Shown: positions 9,443 through 18,853 of the stretch, piece by piece | Layout: each line of letters begins with the position of its first letter | How positions within the stretch are numbered: position 1 is the first letter of the stretch | Assembly: GCA_016296655.1 (NCBI GenBank) | Contig: JAEDIW010000001.1 | Span: forward strand, 62,001-126,000 | Length of the DNA: 64,000 nt | DNA from: Treponema sp. | GTDB lineage: Bacteria; Spirochaetota; Spirochaetia; Treponematales; Treponemataceae | Direction of reading: 5' to 3' | Position numbers and translations under genes: made by a program | The notes under the pieces: generated by a model | The model's database searches: none | What the model was told of the DNA's origin: nothing | The model's input: only the letters and a program-made list of their open reading frames with translations

Positions 9443-10618
9443 TTAATGATGAAACAGTCTGATTCCTGTAAAGGCCATTACGATTCCGTATTTGTTGCAA
9501 GTTTCAATTACATTGTCATCACGCACGGAGCCACCTGGTTGTGCAATTACTGAAACGCCTGATTTTCTAGCTCTTTCTATGTTGTCACCAAATGGGAAAA
9601 ATGCATCACTGCCAAGTGCAACATCTGTGTTTTGTGCAATCCACTGCTTTTTTTCTTCAGCCGTAAAAATTTCCGGTTTTTCTGCAAAAATATTCTGCCA
9701 TTTTCCGTCTGCCAGAATGTCTTCGTATTCGTCGCTGATGTATACGTCAATGGCATTGTCACGGTCTGCACGTTTTATTCCTTCAATAAATTTCAGGTTC
9801 AGGACTTTTGGGGATTGTCTGAGCCACCAGTTGTCAGCTTTTTGACCGGCAAGACGAGTACAATGAATTCTGCTCTGCTGCCCTGCCCCAATTCCGATTG
9901 CCTGACCGTCTTTTACGTAACAGACAGAATTTGACTGTGTGTATTTTAATACAATCTGAGCAATAAGCAGATTATGTTTTTGTTCTTCTGTAAGATTTTT
10001 GTTTTCAGTGACAATGTTGGTTAAAGTTGATTCGTCTAATTTCAGAAAATTATGTCCCTGTTCAAATTTTACGCCGAAAACCTGTTTTACTTCTGTTTGT
10101 GCAGGAATGTAGTTTTCATCGATTTTCAGTATGCAGTAGCTGCCTTTTTTCTTTTTCTTTAGAATTTCAAGTGCTTCATTGTCATAATCTGGTGCAATTA
10201 TGCCGTCAGAAACTTCTTTTGCAATGAGAAGTGCGGTTGCTTTGTCGCATTTGTCGCTGAGTGAAATAAAATCTCCAAAAGATGACATTCTGTCAGCACC
10301 TCTTGCCCGTGCATAAGCACATGCCAGTGGAGTAAGTTGAATTGAACTGTCAACGAAGTAAATTTTTTTGAGGGTTTCCGTAAGAGGCTTGCCGATTGCA
10401 GCACCTGCGGGGGAAACATGCTTGAATGAAGTTGCTGCAGGACAGCCTGTTGCTTCTTTTAATTCTTTCACAAGTTGCCAGCCGTTCAGTGCATCAAGCA
10501 GATTGATGTAACCTGGATTGCCATTTACAACAGTTATAGGTAAATCTCCTGCGTCCATAAAAACTTTTGCAGGTTTCTGGTTTGGATTGCATCCATATTT
10601 AAGTTCAAGTTCTTTCAT
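9443..10618 (-). CDS. purH: AICAR formyltransferase domain protein (PurH without the IMP cyclohydrolase domain)
   Basis: A 391-residue protein starting at KELELKYGCNPNQKPA, the beginning of the AICAR transformylase half of bifunctional PurH. Family motifs present include the substrate-binding FKHVSPAGAA and GAGQQSRIHCTRLAG, and the C-terminal SDAFFPFGDNIERA and IAQPGGSVRDD. The ~200-residue N-terminal IMP cyclohydrolase domain is absent. The product would formylate AICAR to FAICAR in purine synthesis, leaving ring closure to another protein. I use the ATG at 10618; an in-frame TTG lies 6 bp upstream. It is the first gene of an operon with an exported protein and two pseudouridine synthases. 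Confidence 0.9.
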   Translation of the reverse strand: MKELELKYGCNPNQKPAKVFMDAGDLPITVVNGNPGYINLLDALNGWQLVKELKEATGCPAATSFKHVSPAGAAIGKPLTETLKKIYFVDSSIQLTPLACAYARARGADRMSSFGDFISLSDKCDKATALLIAKEVSDGIIAPDYDNEALEILKKKKKGSYCILKIDENYIPAQTEVKQVFGVKFEQGHNFLKLDESTLTNIVTENKNLTEEQKHNLLIAQIVLKYTQSNSVCYVKDGQAIGIGAGQQSRIHCTRLAGQKADNWWLRQSPKVLNLKFIEGIKRADRDNAIDVYISDEYEDILADGKWQNIFAEKPEIFTAEEKKQWIAQNTDVALGSDAFFPFGDNIERARKSGVSVIAQPGGSVRDDNVIETCNKYGIVMAFTGIRLFHH

Positions 10619-10667
10619 TAGCAAAAATTAGCATAAAAACATTTGAATTTCAAGTTTTGTATTTTTT

Positions 10668-10810
10668 GCCAGCGGACAAAGGATTGGAGGTGCGCGAAGC
10701 GGCCACTGGACGTAGTGAGCCTGAAGGCGAACGAAGGAAGCGGCTGGAGTTGTAAACGGAACACCGGAAAGCCTGTTTTTTGCAAGGCGTGCCTTGCAAA
10801 AATGGCCACG
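10668..10810 (+). repeat. Dispersed intergenic element, family A copy 1
   Basis: A GC-rich patch of ~140 bp in an AT-rich intergenic region. It contains GCGGCCACTGGACGTAGTGA, then GGAAGCGGCTGGAG, CGGAACACCGGAAAGCCTG and a terminal hairpin TTTTTTGCAAGGC/GCCTTGCAAAAA followed by GGCCAC. The same succession occurs at 34755-34873, 53977-54088 and 31248-31380. The rest of the 400-base gap (10619-11018) shows nothing else firm apart from the small inverted repeat at 10933. Confidence 0.7.
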
Positions 10811-10932
10811 GAAAAATCAAAAAAAAGGACAGAATAGAAATATCGTGTGTATGCAATTTATGCACTATAATTTAATGGTTTTAGAAAAAGATGTAAGATA
10901 AATCTCTGAAAAAACGGCTTTATCTGCGTAAG

Positions 10933-10947
10933 GTTTGCGTTGCAAAC
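10933..10947. promoter_or_regulatory. Small inverted repeat upstream of the pectinesterase gene
   Basis: GTTTGC-GTT-GCAAAC is a perfect 6-bp inverted repeat 72 bp before the pectinesterase start. It could be an operator for a sugar-responsive regulator, but nothing else supports this. Confidence 0.3.
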
Positions 10948-11018
10948 TTCTTTGAGAATGTCTTAAAAGGTAAATGAGGAATTGAAACATCCTTGTTGGC
11001 TTTTTATGGGAGTATGTT

Positions 11019-13334
11019 ATGTTGAAAACAGGAATTTCGGTTCTGCTAGTTTCGGTATTGATGACAGCAGGAGCTGTAAATGCTGCGGCAGAAGGAATTA
11101 CAATGGAAGGTCCTGCCGGAAAAAAGTCTTATCAGACTATTCAGGCTGCATTTGATGATTGTGTGGGAAAAAATTTTTATACTATCCGCTTGCAGAAAGG
11201 AACTTACAGGGAAAATTTTATAAATTATACAGGAGATGCAACTGTAAAAATTATAGGCGAAACATCTGAAAAATATGGTGCTGACGTTATAATTGAAGGC
11301 CGTGGTAATAATATGGGAGCCATGCGCAACAGGGAATTGCTTGAATTTCAGGGAAACGGTAATTTAATTCTTGAAAATTTGAGTTTAGTTAGTGATTTGA
11401 GTCGTAAAGATGTAAAAGGCGACGCTCAGGCTGAGGTTTTGGGGTACGATGGAACGGGCTATGTTGCTGCTTACAACTGTTCTTTTAAATCTCATCAGGA
11501 TACAATGCGTACTACTGGAACCGGCTGGTTCTATAAATGCTACATTGAAGGCGACACTGATTTTATTTGGATGGAAACTTCTGGCGTAGTTGCCCTTTAC
11601 GAAGAATGTGAAATTGTTTCTGTTTATGATGAATATGCTTCAACTCATGCGTCTTATGTTCTTGCTCCTCGTGCAACTGTAAGCACTAAGGTTGGTAAGG
11701 GTGCTGTAATTTTTAATTCAACTTTGAAAATTCAAGATGGTCAGGAAACTTTCCTTTTTAGAAATCCATGGGGAAATAACAAAAATTATTACAACAATGG
11801 TGCTTTTGTGAATGTGAAAGTTGATGGAAAACTTGCAGGAGCATTGCAGAAAAGTGCGGCTATGGGAACGAAAAATCAGAGTTTTGTCGGCTGGAAAGTT
11901 GATGAATCTCTTGCAGCTGAATATTCTGGCATGGAAAAAACAATAGGTGTTATTTCTGGAGAAATTGCAAAAAGAGAATATGCCGGAAGACGGGCAATTT
12001 TGAACAGAGGTTACAGCGTAATTTTTGAAAAATTTGTTCAGCTGCCTGAAGTAAAATTCGATGTTGACAAATTTATTAAGGTAAATAAATGGAAAGTTTC
12101 AAAAGATGTTTCAAAGGATGTTTTGCCTGGCGAAAAAAAGGTAAAATATAGTAATTATTCTTTAACAGAACCAAAACTTTCTGGTGTAAACTCAGCAGGT
12201 TTTGAATATATTCCTGAAGAATTCTGCTATACAGGCAAGGCTGGAAGTGAACTTACAGTTTCTGTAAAAGGTCCATGTGTTGTTTCTGTAAAAGGTTGTA
12301 AAAATGGTGAAGGCATTATTTATGCAGATGGTCAGGGAGAAGCTTATTATAGTTTTGCAACTGGTTCTTCCCTGAAATATGATACAAAAGATTATATTGT
12401 CTATAAGCCTGGAAAAAACACTGTTACAATAAAAGCTTTGGAAGAGTCGTCTTTTGCAGCAATTTCTGTTGTAAGTGAATCTGACATAAAATTTGTACCG
12501 GTTTCAGAAATAAAAATTTCTGCTGCTGATAATGTTGATTTCGTACGTGGAAACAAAACTTTGCAGCTGTCTGCTGTTGTTTTACCTGAAAATGCTGTAA
12601 ATGCTGATTTTGACTGGGTTGTTTCTGACAGTAAAATTGCAGAAATTTCAAAGACAGGTCTGCTAAAAGTCAGCGATGTTGAAACAGAATCTGTTTTAAC
12701 TGTAAAAGCTGTTGCAAAAGATGAATCTGCTTTTGAATCTTCAATTCAGCTGAAAGTTGTTCCAACTCCAAAAAATGCTTTTGACATTACATGGCTTGAC
12801 AATACAGAGGCAAATCTTGCAGGTGTCTGTTCAAATGAAAAAATTGCAGGAGCAAGGAATGTTATTCTTGCTATGAAAGATTCTGATGGAATTACTGGTA
12901 CATGGAAACATAATTCTAGCAAACTTAAAGGACAGGGAATAAGTTTGTCTGCTGCTGACAATGATCCTAAAAAAGATGACTGGTATATTGATTTTCCTGT
13001 TTATGCTGAAAAAGCCTTGAACATTGAAAATGTAAAGATTAATTGGGGTAACTGCGGTACTTCTAACTTGAGAACTTATGTTACATTCCGCAAAACCGCA
13101 GAGAGTGTTGAAAATGCTGTTGTTATTTTTGATAATATTGCAGATAAAAAACTCAGCTCTCCAAGAACTTCTGACAATCCTTCAATGGAATTTGCTATAA
13201 ACCAAAAGCTTGAAGCTGGCGAAACTGGATATGTGCGCATTTGCGTTCATGGCTACAGGGACGGCGGTGTTCAGACTATAAATGGAAAGAGTCCTACATG
13301 GGGTAAAACTGTAATCTCTGGAATGGGCTTATAG
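11019..13334 (+). CDS. Secreted pectin methylesterase (CE8) with Ig-like domain
   Basis: A 771-residue secreted protein with a signal peptide (ISVLLVSVLMTAGAVNAAAE). Residues ~25-300 form the right-handed beta-helix of carbohydrate esterase family 8, which removes methyl esters from pectin. Catalytic residues are visible: Q160-D161 in SHQDTM, D181 in GDTDFIW and R248 in LFRNPW. The last motif is R-x-x-W rather than the usual R-x-W. Residues ~495-590 look like a bacterial Ig-like (BIG2) domain (VDFVRGNKTLQLSAVVLP). The remaining ~170 residues are unassigned and beta-rich, possibly carbohydrate binding. A good GGGAG ribosome site precedes the ATG. The gene is monocistronic with a strong terminator and suggests growth on plant material. 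Confidence 0.92.
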   Translation: MLKTGISVLLVSVLMTAGAVNAAAEGITMEGPAGKKSYQTIQAAFDDCVGKNFYTIRLQKGTYRENFINYTGDATVKIIGETSEKYGADVIIEGRGNNMGAMRNRELLEFQGNGNLILENLSLVSDLSRKDVKGDAQAEVLGYDGTGYVAAYNCSFKSHQDTMRTTGTGWFYKCYIEGDTDFIWMETSGVVALYEECEIVSVYDEYASTHASYVLAPRATVSTKVGKGAVIFNSTLKIQDGQETFLFRNPWGNNKNYYNNGAFVNVKVDGKLAGALQKSAAMGTKNQSFVGWKVDESLAAEYSGMEKTIGVISGEIAKREYAGRRAILNRGYSVIFEKFVQLPEVKFDVDKFIKVNKWKVSKDVSKDVLPGEKKVKYSNYSLTEPKLSGVNSAGFEYIPEEFCYTGKAGSELTVSVKGPCVVSVKGCKNGEGIIYADGQGEAYYSFATGSSLKYDTKDYIVYKPGKNTVTIKALEESSFAAISVVSESDIKFVPVSEIKISAADNVDFVRGNKTLQLSAVVLPENAVNADFDWVVSDSKIAEISKTGLLKVSDVETESVLTVKAVAKDESAFESSIQLKVVPTPKNAFDITWLDNTEANLAGVCSNEKIAGARNVILAMKDSDGITGTWKHNSSKLKGQGISLSAADNDPKKDDWYIDFPVYAEKALNIENVKINWGNCGTSNLRTYVTFRKTAESVENAVVIFDNIADKKLSSPRTSDNPSMEFAINQKLEAGETGYVRICVHGYRDGGVQTINGKSPTWGKTVISGMGL

Positions 13335-13345
13335 GAAAAACTTTT

Positions 13346-13397
13346 AGTCAATGTCTTATGGCAATTTGACGGGAAGTACGTGTTAATCATCACTTCC
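13346..13397 (+). repeat. Post-gene element, family D copy 1
   Basis: The stretch AGTCAATGTCTTATGGCAAT, followed by TTGACGGGAAGT and TGTTAATCA, closely resembles 25736-25803 after metQ. GGAAGT and ACTTCC at its end can pair. Confidence 0.5.
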
Positions 13398-13400
13398 TTA

Positions 13401-13439
13401 AAACAGCATATCCTGCGAAAAGGATATGCTGTTTTTTTA
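13401..13439. terminator. Strong terminator between pectinesterase and yggS genes
   Basis: Perfect 14-bp stem (13401-13414 with 13421-13434), loop GCGAAA, with a T-run to 13438 on the plus strand. It lies between convergent genes. The T-run favours the plus-strand pectinesterase transcript. Confidence 0.92.
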
Positions 13440-14162
13440 TGCATTTTGATAATCGCGGTTACCAAATATTGCTGTTCCAATGCGCACTTGGGTTGAACCT
13501 TCCTGAATGGCAATCTTAAAGTCTCCTGACATTCCCATTGAAAGTTCGCACAGGTCAAAATTTGAGAATTCTTTTTTCATTTTTTCAGCTGTTTCCCGCA
13601 TTGTTGAAAAGGAATCATGAATAAGTTTTTCATCGGTTGTAAATGGAGCCATGGTCATAAATCCTTTAGGAATTACATGCGGAGCTTTACCTTCGGCGCA
13701 AAATAAAAGAGCTTTTTCCAGTTCTTCAAGAGTTTGAAAGCCAGATTTTGAATCTTCAGCTGTATGAAATTCAAATAAAACTTGAATTTGTCTGTCTGTT
13801 TTTGCACATTGCTTTTCAATTTCTTCCAGAAGTTCAATTCTGTCAACAGATTCAATGCATGATGCAATTTTTACGGCATTTTTGACTTTGTTGCGCTGAA
13901 GGCTGCCGATTATGTGCAGGTCAAAATTACACCCTATTTTTTCAATTTCTTCAAATTTTTCTTTTGCTTCCTGTACTCTGTTTTCACCGAAAAGAATTTG
14001 TCCGCATGAAATTGCGTCCAAAACTGACTGAACAGGATGAAATTTGCACACAGCCTGTAGTTTTACACAACCTTGAGGGCGTCCTGACTGTTTTTCTGCA
14101 TCGTTTATTTCCTGTTTCAGCAGTGCAAGCTGCTGTCTGATAATTTCTTTTGAATTGTCCAT
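13437..14162 (-). CDS. yggS: YggS/PLPBP-family pyridoxal-phosphate-binding protein
   Basis: A 241-residue protein of the YggS (PROSC) family, single-domain PLP-binding barrel proteins involved in vitamin B6 and amino-acid homeostasis. The PLP-lysine motif is in LQAVCKFHPVQSV; most homologues read AVSKxxP, so Cys replaces Ser before the Lys. Other family motifs are FGENRVQEAKEK, HIIGSLQRNKVKN, MGMSGDFKIAI and VRIGTAIFG. The last codons overlap the downstream end of the bidirectional terminator. It starts 35 bp after the rsmA stop and is probably last in the HEAT-comEC-rsmA-yggS operon. Confidence 0.93.
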   Translation of the reverse strand: MDNSKEIIRQQLALLKQEINDAEKQSGRPQGCVKLQAVCKFHPVQSVLDAISCGQILFGENRVQEAKEKFEEIEKIGCNFDLHIIGSLQRNKVKNAVKIASCIESVDRIELLEEIEKQCAKTDRQIQVLFEFHTAEDSKSGFQTLEELEKALLFCAEGKAPHVIPKGFMTMAPFTTDEKLIHDSFSTMRETAEKMKKEFSNFDLCELSMGMSGDFKIAIQEGSTQVRIGTAIFGNRDYQNA

Positions 14163-14197
14163 TTTTTTCCCTGAAAATACCTGAAAATATTTAAAAA

Positions 14198-15061
14198 TTA
14201 TTTTACTTTGCAGACTTCATCTGAAAGTTTTAGAAGCTGTTCCAGTTTTAACGCTTCTGCCCGTACATTTTCTGCAAGACCTGCAAGTGCAATCGCTTCT
14301 GCTGCTTTTTCAGAACTTCCTAAAAAGTTTGTAAGGTTGTTTTTGATTGTTTTTCTTCTTGCAGAAAATAATGCCCTCTGCATTTTTGCGAATACCAGTG
14401 GATCGCTGCAGCCTGGAAATTCCTGCTTGGGTGTGAGCAAAACTGCCCTTGAATCAACATTTGGTTTTGGCCAAAAGTTGCCGCCTGACAGCGTAACTAC
14501 AGGCTTTACGTTGTATGCCCATTGGCATAGCACTGAAAATGATGAACAGTCTTTTGAACCTGCCTGGGCGGCAATTCTTTGTGCAACTTCTTTTTGAACT
14601 GTAATCAGCATTTTGTCAAACCTGACGCCATGTTCGATTGTGTCTCCGACAAGGGAGGCTGCAATATTATACGGAAGGTTTCCAAAAAAATAATCTGGTT
14701 TACCGTTTTCCTGAAGTTCTTTTTTCCAAGTTTTGAGGACATCGCCTTCAACCAGTTTGAATTTGCCCTGTTCTTTATAGTCTGCAAAAAACTCAGTAAT
14801 AGCAGCTGCAAATCCATGGTCAATTTCGAAAACTGTAAGTTCTGCTCCTGTCTGTAGAATTTCGTATGTCATGGCTCCAAGTCCAGGTCCTATTTCCCAG
14901 ATTTTTGTGCCCGGCTTTATCTGGAGTGTGTCAATAATCAGTTTCCGTGCATCGCCGTTTACAAGAAAATTCTGCCCGAATTTTTTTTGCATAGCCATAT
15001 TTCTGCTTTCCAGAAAATTTTTAAGCTCGGTTGGTGAATTGTAATCCGGATGTTTCATCAT
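14198..15061 (-). CDS. rsmA: 16S rRNA dimethyladenosine transferase RsmA (KsgA)
   Basis: A 287-residue protein that dimethylates A1518 and A1519 of 16S rRNA (E. coli numbering). The diagnostic N-terminus KFGQNFLVNGDARK is followed by the SAM motif WEIGPGLGAMT, the acidic loop FEIDHGF and the catalytic motif FFGNLPYNIA (NLPY). The C-terminal helical domain includes LFSARRKTIKNNL. Length is as expected. It lies 16 bp after the ComEC-like gene in the same minus-strand operon. Confidence 0.96.
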   Translation of the reverse strand: MMKHPDYNSPTELKNFLESRNMAMQKKFGQNFLVNGDARKLIIDTLQIKPGTKIWEIGPGLGAMTYEILQTGAELTVFEIDHGFAAAITEFFADYKEQGKFKLVEGDVLKTWKKELQENGKPDYFFGNLPYNIAASLVGDTIEHGVRFDKMLITVQKEVAQRIAAQAGSKDCSSFSVLCQWAYNVKPVVTLSGGNFWPKPNVDSRAVLLTPKQEFPGCSDPLVFAKMQRALFSARRKTIKNNLTNFLGSSEKAAEAIALAGLAENVRAEALKLEQLLKLSDEVCKVK

Positions 15062-15077
15062 TTTTTTTGCCCTTAAA

Positions 15078-16370
15078 TTATAGGTGTACAGCTGGCAGTT
15101 TTGAAAAGAAAACCACCAGAATTTTGATTATTCCATAAAGTGCTCCTATAATAGCACTAAATGGCTGTGTAAGAAAAGGTATCAGCAATGCGGTAAAAAT
15201 GCATGCTATTCCAAGGTACATGAAAACAGTTACAAAAGGCGAAATTATTAGCGTTGCAAATGTGCATGATGGTACAAAAACTTTAAAAACGGAAATTGTA
15301 TAAGGGGATGTAAAAAACTGAGCTCCAATAGATGATGCCAGATTGCCTGAAATTTCAGACGGAAGGTTTCTTGACAGAACCGGTTGAATAAACTCTCCTG
15401 CAACGAAAATGCCAGACAAAGCTCCGTAAGAAAGTATGAATGCAGGTGAAAAAGAATCCAATGGTCTTAAACAGATGTGAATAAGATAGGCACATGCTAA
15501 AATTCGTAAAGGCTTTGGCTGTTCTGCTGTAGAAAATGAAGCTGCCAAAGTAAGCATGCTGCATAAAAATGCCCTGAATAATGAAGGTGAAAAGCCAGCA
15601 AACCAGACAAAAAGCGTTATGAATGAAAATCTAAGGAGCATGCTGAGCTTTCTGTTTTTTGTTTTTTTACCTAAAAATCCTGCTATTCCAGAAAAAAGCG
15701 ACAGATGCATTCCTGAAAGTGCCATGATATGCGACAGACCTGCGTTTTTAAATGATTCGGCTAGTTCATCGTTTGTATATTCTCTGGAGCCTGAAATCAA
15801 TGCCAGTAGAAGTCCGCCAGCTTCGCCCCATGCAAACATCAGCCTTTTGAAATGCAGCCTGCATTTTGCTCTTAATGAATGAATCTTTCCTGGCAAAGAG
15901 TTTTTAAAGGGAGCTGTTTTTACAGCAACCGCAAAAAAATCATTTTTTTTTGAAAATGTTCCATAAAGTGTTGCCGTACAACCGTTTTCTACAGGAGCCT
16001 TCATATCTGATTTTAATTTTTCAGCGGTTTTGCTGTCTGTAAAAAGTTTTCCAGGATACCACTGCTCTACAAAATTTGCAGGTATAAATGCGGTTAAGGT
16101 TCCTTTGCAACTGGAAGAATAGCCTTTTTTATTCCACACTGTTGAAGGAGCAAAAGTTACTTTGTATTGATTTTTTTGTTTTACGGGGTTTGAAACTATT
16201 GTTCCCTGTAAAACTTCTATAGTTGATCTATTCAGTCCGCTTGAAAAAACTCTTTTGGACTGAATAGATTCTTGATTGGAATAAATGTAAATTGCACAAA
16301 AAATTGATGTGAGGATAATTGGATTTTTTATAAAATTGAAGAAAGCTTTTTGTACATTTAATTTTCCCAT
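15078..16370 (-). CDS. comEC: ComEC/Rec2-like competence membrane protein, short form
   Basis: A 430-residue polytopic membrane protein. The N-terminal part carries an OB-like extracytoplasmic region (STIEVLQGTIVSN onwards). The competence domain begins near residue 195 with LLLALISGSREYTNDEL and the signature LSHIMALSGMHLSLFSG, followed by several membrane helices. It lacks the C-terminal metallo-beta-lactamase domain of full-length ComEC (700-800 residues), so it matches the channel portion only. Full ComEC moves one DNA strand across the inner membrane. No other competence genes are nearby. Its start overlaps the HEAT gene end by 13 bp. Confidence 0.85.
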   Translation of the reverse strand: MGKLNVQKAFFNFIKNPIILTSIFCAIYIYSNQESIQSKRVFSSGLNRSTIEVLQGTIVSNPVKQKNQYKVTFAPSTVWNKKGYSSSCKGTLTAFIPANFVEQWYPGKLFTDSKTAEKLKSDMKAPVENGCTATLYGTFSKKNDFFAVAVKTAPFKNSLPGKIHSLRAKCRLHFKRLMFAWGEAGGLLLALISGSREYTNDELAESFKNAGLSHIMALSGMHLSLFSGIAGFLGKKTKNRKLSMLLRFSFITLFVWFAGFSPSLFRAFLCSMLTLAASFSTAEQPKPLRILACAYLIHICLRPLDSFSPAFILSYGALSGIFVAGEFIQPVLSRNLPSEISGNLASSIGAQFFTSPYTISVFKVFVPSCTFATLIISPFVTVFMYLGIACIFTALLIPFLTQPFSAIIGALYGIIKILVVFFSKLPAVHL

Positions 16371-17527
16371 TTTAGTTTTGTCAGAGAAATTCTTGCTTCT
16401 GCAATTACGGCCTGCGGATAATCCAGATAGGTTGCAAGCAGAAGTTGGTCAAATGCATTTTTATTGCCAAGTTCGCCAAGACTTTTTACAAGTGCAAGAA
16501 TTATTGTTTCCGAGACCTTTCCTCCTTTTTCGGTTTGTTTGTTTAATTCTGTCAGATAATTTGTAAGAACTTGTGAAACTTCTGCAGTTGCAAGCTGTGA
16601 AACTCCTTCGATTATTTTTACAAACTGACTATCTTTCATTTTTGAAGATTCAAAGGCTGTCTTTGAAGTCATAAAATAACTGTTAATCAGTGAGGAAGCT
16701 CTTGTCCAATTGCTTTCAACAATTATGCAGAATGCATCAAATTCAAGTTTCTGAACTTCAGGATTTTCATTTTCCTCTGTATTATTAATTGCTTCTGACA
16801 AAATGTTTTCTGCAATTTCTGCTTTAAAAGATGCAGAAATTTTTGAATTATTTTTTATTAAGTCAAAAATTTCTGTTATTCTGTCAATTGTTGTAGAGCT
16901 TAGAATCTGAAGTATTTCAGAAAGAGATTTATCAGCCAGATTGCCTAGTGCTTCCAAAATTTCTTTGCTGTAAGGAGAAAAACATTCTGTTTGCAGACAG
17001 TCATACAAAATTGAAAAAGACTGACCGTTACCTATTTTGCCCAGAGATATTACAGCATTTTTTTGAACATCTCCCGACTGTTTTTTTTCTATGCTTTCAG
17101 AAAGAAAGTTATTTAGGACATTGACAGATTCTGCAGAAGGTTTTGTTTCCTGAAAAAGAACAATTTTCTCTAAAACTGCAATTTTTATCGTACTGTCCTG
17201 AGAAAGTTCAAAAAGCTTGTAAAGCTTTGTAAGAATCGTATTGTCTGTGTTTACAATGTTTGCCGGCAATGCAAGAATTCCTGTAATTGCAAGGTTATTC
17301 ATGTCTCTGTCATCAAAACCTGTATCTTCCAAATTTTGCAGTATAAAATCTACGGTTTTTACAGCAAGAACTGCAGTTTCTCTACCAGAGGCATTTTTTA
17401 ATGCTGTAATTTTATCGCTGATGTTTCCTTTTATAAAGAACTTGATGTTGTTTTCGTTTGACTGGCAAAAAGCTGCTGACATGAAAATTGACAGAAAAAA
17501 CATTGCAGCTGAATTTTTAAACCTCAT
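16358..17527 (-). CDS. Exported HEAT-repeat protein
   Basis: A 389-residue protein with a signal peptide (AAMFFLSIFMSAAFCQ). The mature part is a series of helical repeats of ~35-40 residues (for example KNAVISLGKIGNGQSFSILYDCL, written here as KNAVISLGKIG then NGQSFSILYDC), typical of HEAT scaffolds. A CTCCTCCAG stretch just upstream on the plus strand gives a strong minus-strand GGAGG ribosome site. It is the first gene of the operon leading into comEC. A shorter exported HEAT protein lies at 42396. Role unknown, probably a periplasmic scaffold. Confidence 0.82.
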   Translation of the reverse strand: MRFKNSAAMFFLSIFMSAAFCQSNENNIKFFIKGNISDKITALKNASGRETAVLAVKTVDFILQNLEDTGFDDRDMNNLAITGILALPANIVNTDNTILTKLYKLFELSQDSTIKIAVLEKIVLFQETKPSAESVNVLNNFLSESIEKKQSGDVQKNAVISLGKIGNGQSFSILYDCLQTECFSPYSKEILEALGNLADKSLSEILQILSSTTIDRITEIFDLIKNNSKISASFKAEIAENILSEAINNTEENENPEVQKLEFDAFCIIVESNWTRASSLINSYFMTSKTAFESSKMKDSQFVKIIEGVSQLATAEVSQVLTNYLTELNKQTEKGGKVSETIILALVKSLGELGNKNAFDQLLLATYLDYPQAVIAEARISLTKLKWEN

Positions 17528-17742
17528 TTTCTCCTCCAGTTAATGTACTTTTACCTGTGTTTTATGCAGAATTTTTGCTTGCATTTTAAAACAGTCAGAA
17601 AAAGTACAAATTTCTGATAGCTTTATTTTAAATTCAAAAATCGACTAAATCGACTTCCCTTTGTTTTTCGGCATTTTTTAACTTTTTATTAAGTACATCT
17701 AAAAATTGCTTTTTCAGGAAATTTCTTCTAAGATTGCAATTT

Positions 17743-18822
17743 TTAGACTTCTTCTTCATTCTTTTCAGAGTCTTCTGAATCAGAAGATTCCTGACTGTCT
17801 TCTTCAGACTGCTTTAATGCATCATACAGTATCTTTTCTTCGTTTGGCAAAATATTGTACACAAAAGTCAGTATGATATTTTTTATCTTTGGGTCAAGTT
17901 TTTTGCATTCCAGATGAAGCCTTGACTGGTTAAGATTTTCATTATATTCAGCAGATTTTACAAGCCCCTGCATTATGATTTGTTCTGAACCTATCATAAA
18001 ATACAGTTTTACTCTTATATTAGAAACACCTTTTCCACCGATTCGTATCAAACATCCAGATTCTGAAATGTCTTCAAGAAAACAGTTGTAACCTTTTTCT
18101 GAATAAGTATTGAGTTTTCCATCCTGTGTTTTTATCATAAGAAACAGAGTTGCAGGTATGTGACAGTTTGCACGGATTGTTTTTCGCTTTTGAAGACGAT
18201 CCAATTTATCAGTATGATGCAGATACAGTACCGGTTCGCCTCTAAAAACTCCAGAACCAAGTACGGTTGTATCAAATATGTAGTTTGCATCATTTTTTCG
18301 CCACAAATATACGCTGATTTTTGCATTTTCCCAAATGATATTTTTGGACTTTGCTTTATCCTGATTTACAGGCATCTTTACCGTAAGTTCCCTGGCATTG
18401 TTTAATATTTTTGACTTGAAAATTCCATGGTCTTTGAAAAGAATTATGATTTTCTGACCGTTGCTCAGGCTTACAGTTGAGGACAAACCTTTTTTTAATG
18501 AATATGATATCTTAGTTTTGGTTTTAAACTCATAAAGTTTTGAAAGAAAATTCTGAAGTTTTTCCTGTTCTTGATTTTCTGACTGTTTTATTTCCTCGAT
18601 TATTCTGGCAATGCATTTTGACATAGTTTCTTCAGACCAAAAAAGAGTACATGGATCTGTTATCATGCATTTTACAGCAAGATTCCATAAAAGGAGAAGT
18701 TCATCTAATTTAAATCCAGCGTCACAGCCTGTGGTGAAAAATTTGATTTTTTTTCTGGAAAAATAAAAAATCAATGCGGGTAGTAAAAAAAATGCCGTGA
18801 AAATACAATATACAATGTACAA
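17743..18822 (-). CDS. Membrane-anchored PilZ-domain (c-di-GMP binding) protein
   Basis: I place the start at the TTG codon 18822-18820, giving 359 residues, because a GGAG site lies 5 bases before it and the protein then begins with a membrane anchor (YIVYCIFTAFFLLPALIFYF). A longer in-frame ATG at 18924 would run into the divergent gene. The C-terminal third is a PilZ domain with the RxxxR-type motif RKTIRANC and the second motif DISESGCLIRIGG (D/N-x-S-x-x-G), the residues that hold cyclic di-GMP. The middle region resembles the N-terminal part of treponemal PilZ proteins. The tail is very acidic (EDSQESSDSEDSEKNEEE). It likely links c-di-GMP to motility or surface properties. Confidence 0.88.
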   Translation of the reverse strand: MYIVYCIFTAFFLLPALIFYFSRKKIKFFTTGCDAGFKLDELLLLWNLAVKCMITDPCTLFWSEETMSKCIARIIEEIKQSENQEQEKLQNFLSKLYEFKTKTKISYSLKKGLSSTVSLSNGQKIIILFKDHGIFKSKILNNARELTVKMPVNQDKAKSKNIIWENAKISVYLWRKNDANYIFDTTVLGSGVFRGEPVLYLHHTDKLDRLQKRKTIRANCHIPATLFLMIKTQDGKLNTYSEKGYNCFLEDISESGCLIRIGGKGVSNIRVKLYFMIGSEQIIMQGLVKSAEYNENLNQSRLHLECKKLDPKIKNIILTFVYNILPNEEKILYDALKQSEEDSQESSDSEDSEKNEEEV

Positions 18823-18853
18823 AATAACTCCGTTTTTATATATTACCAATATA

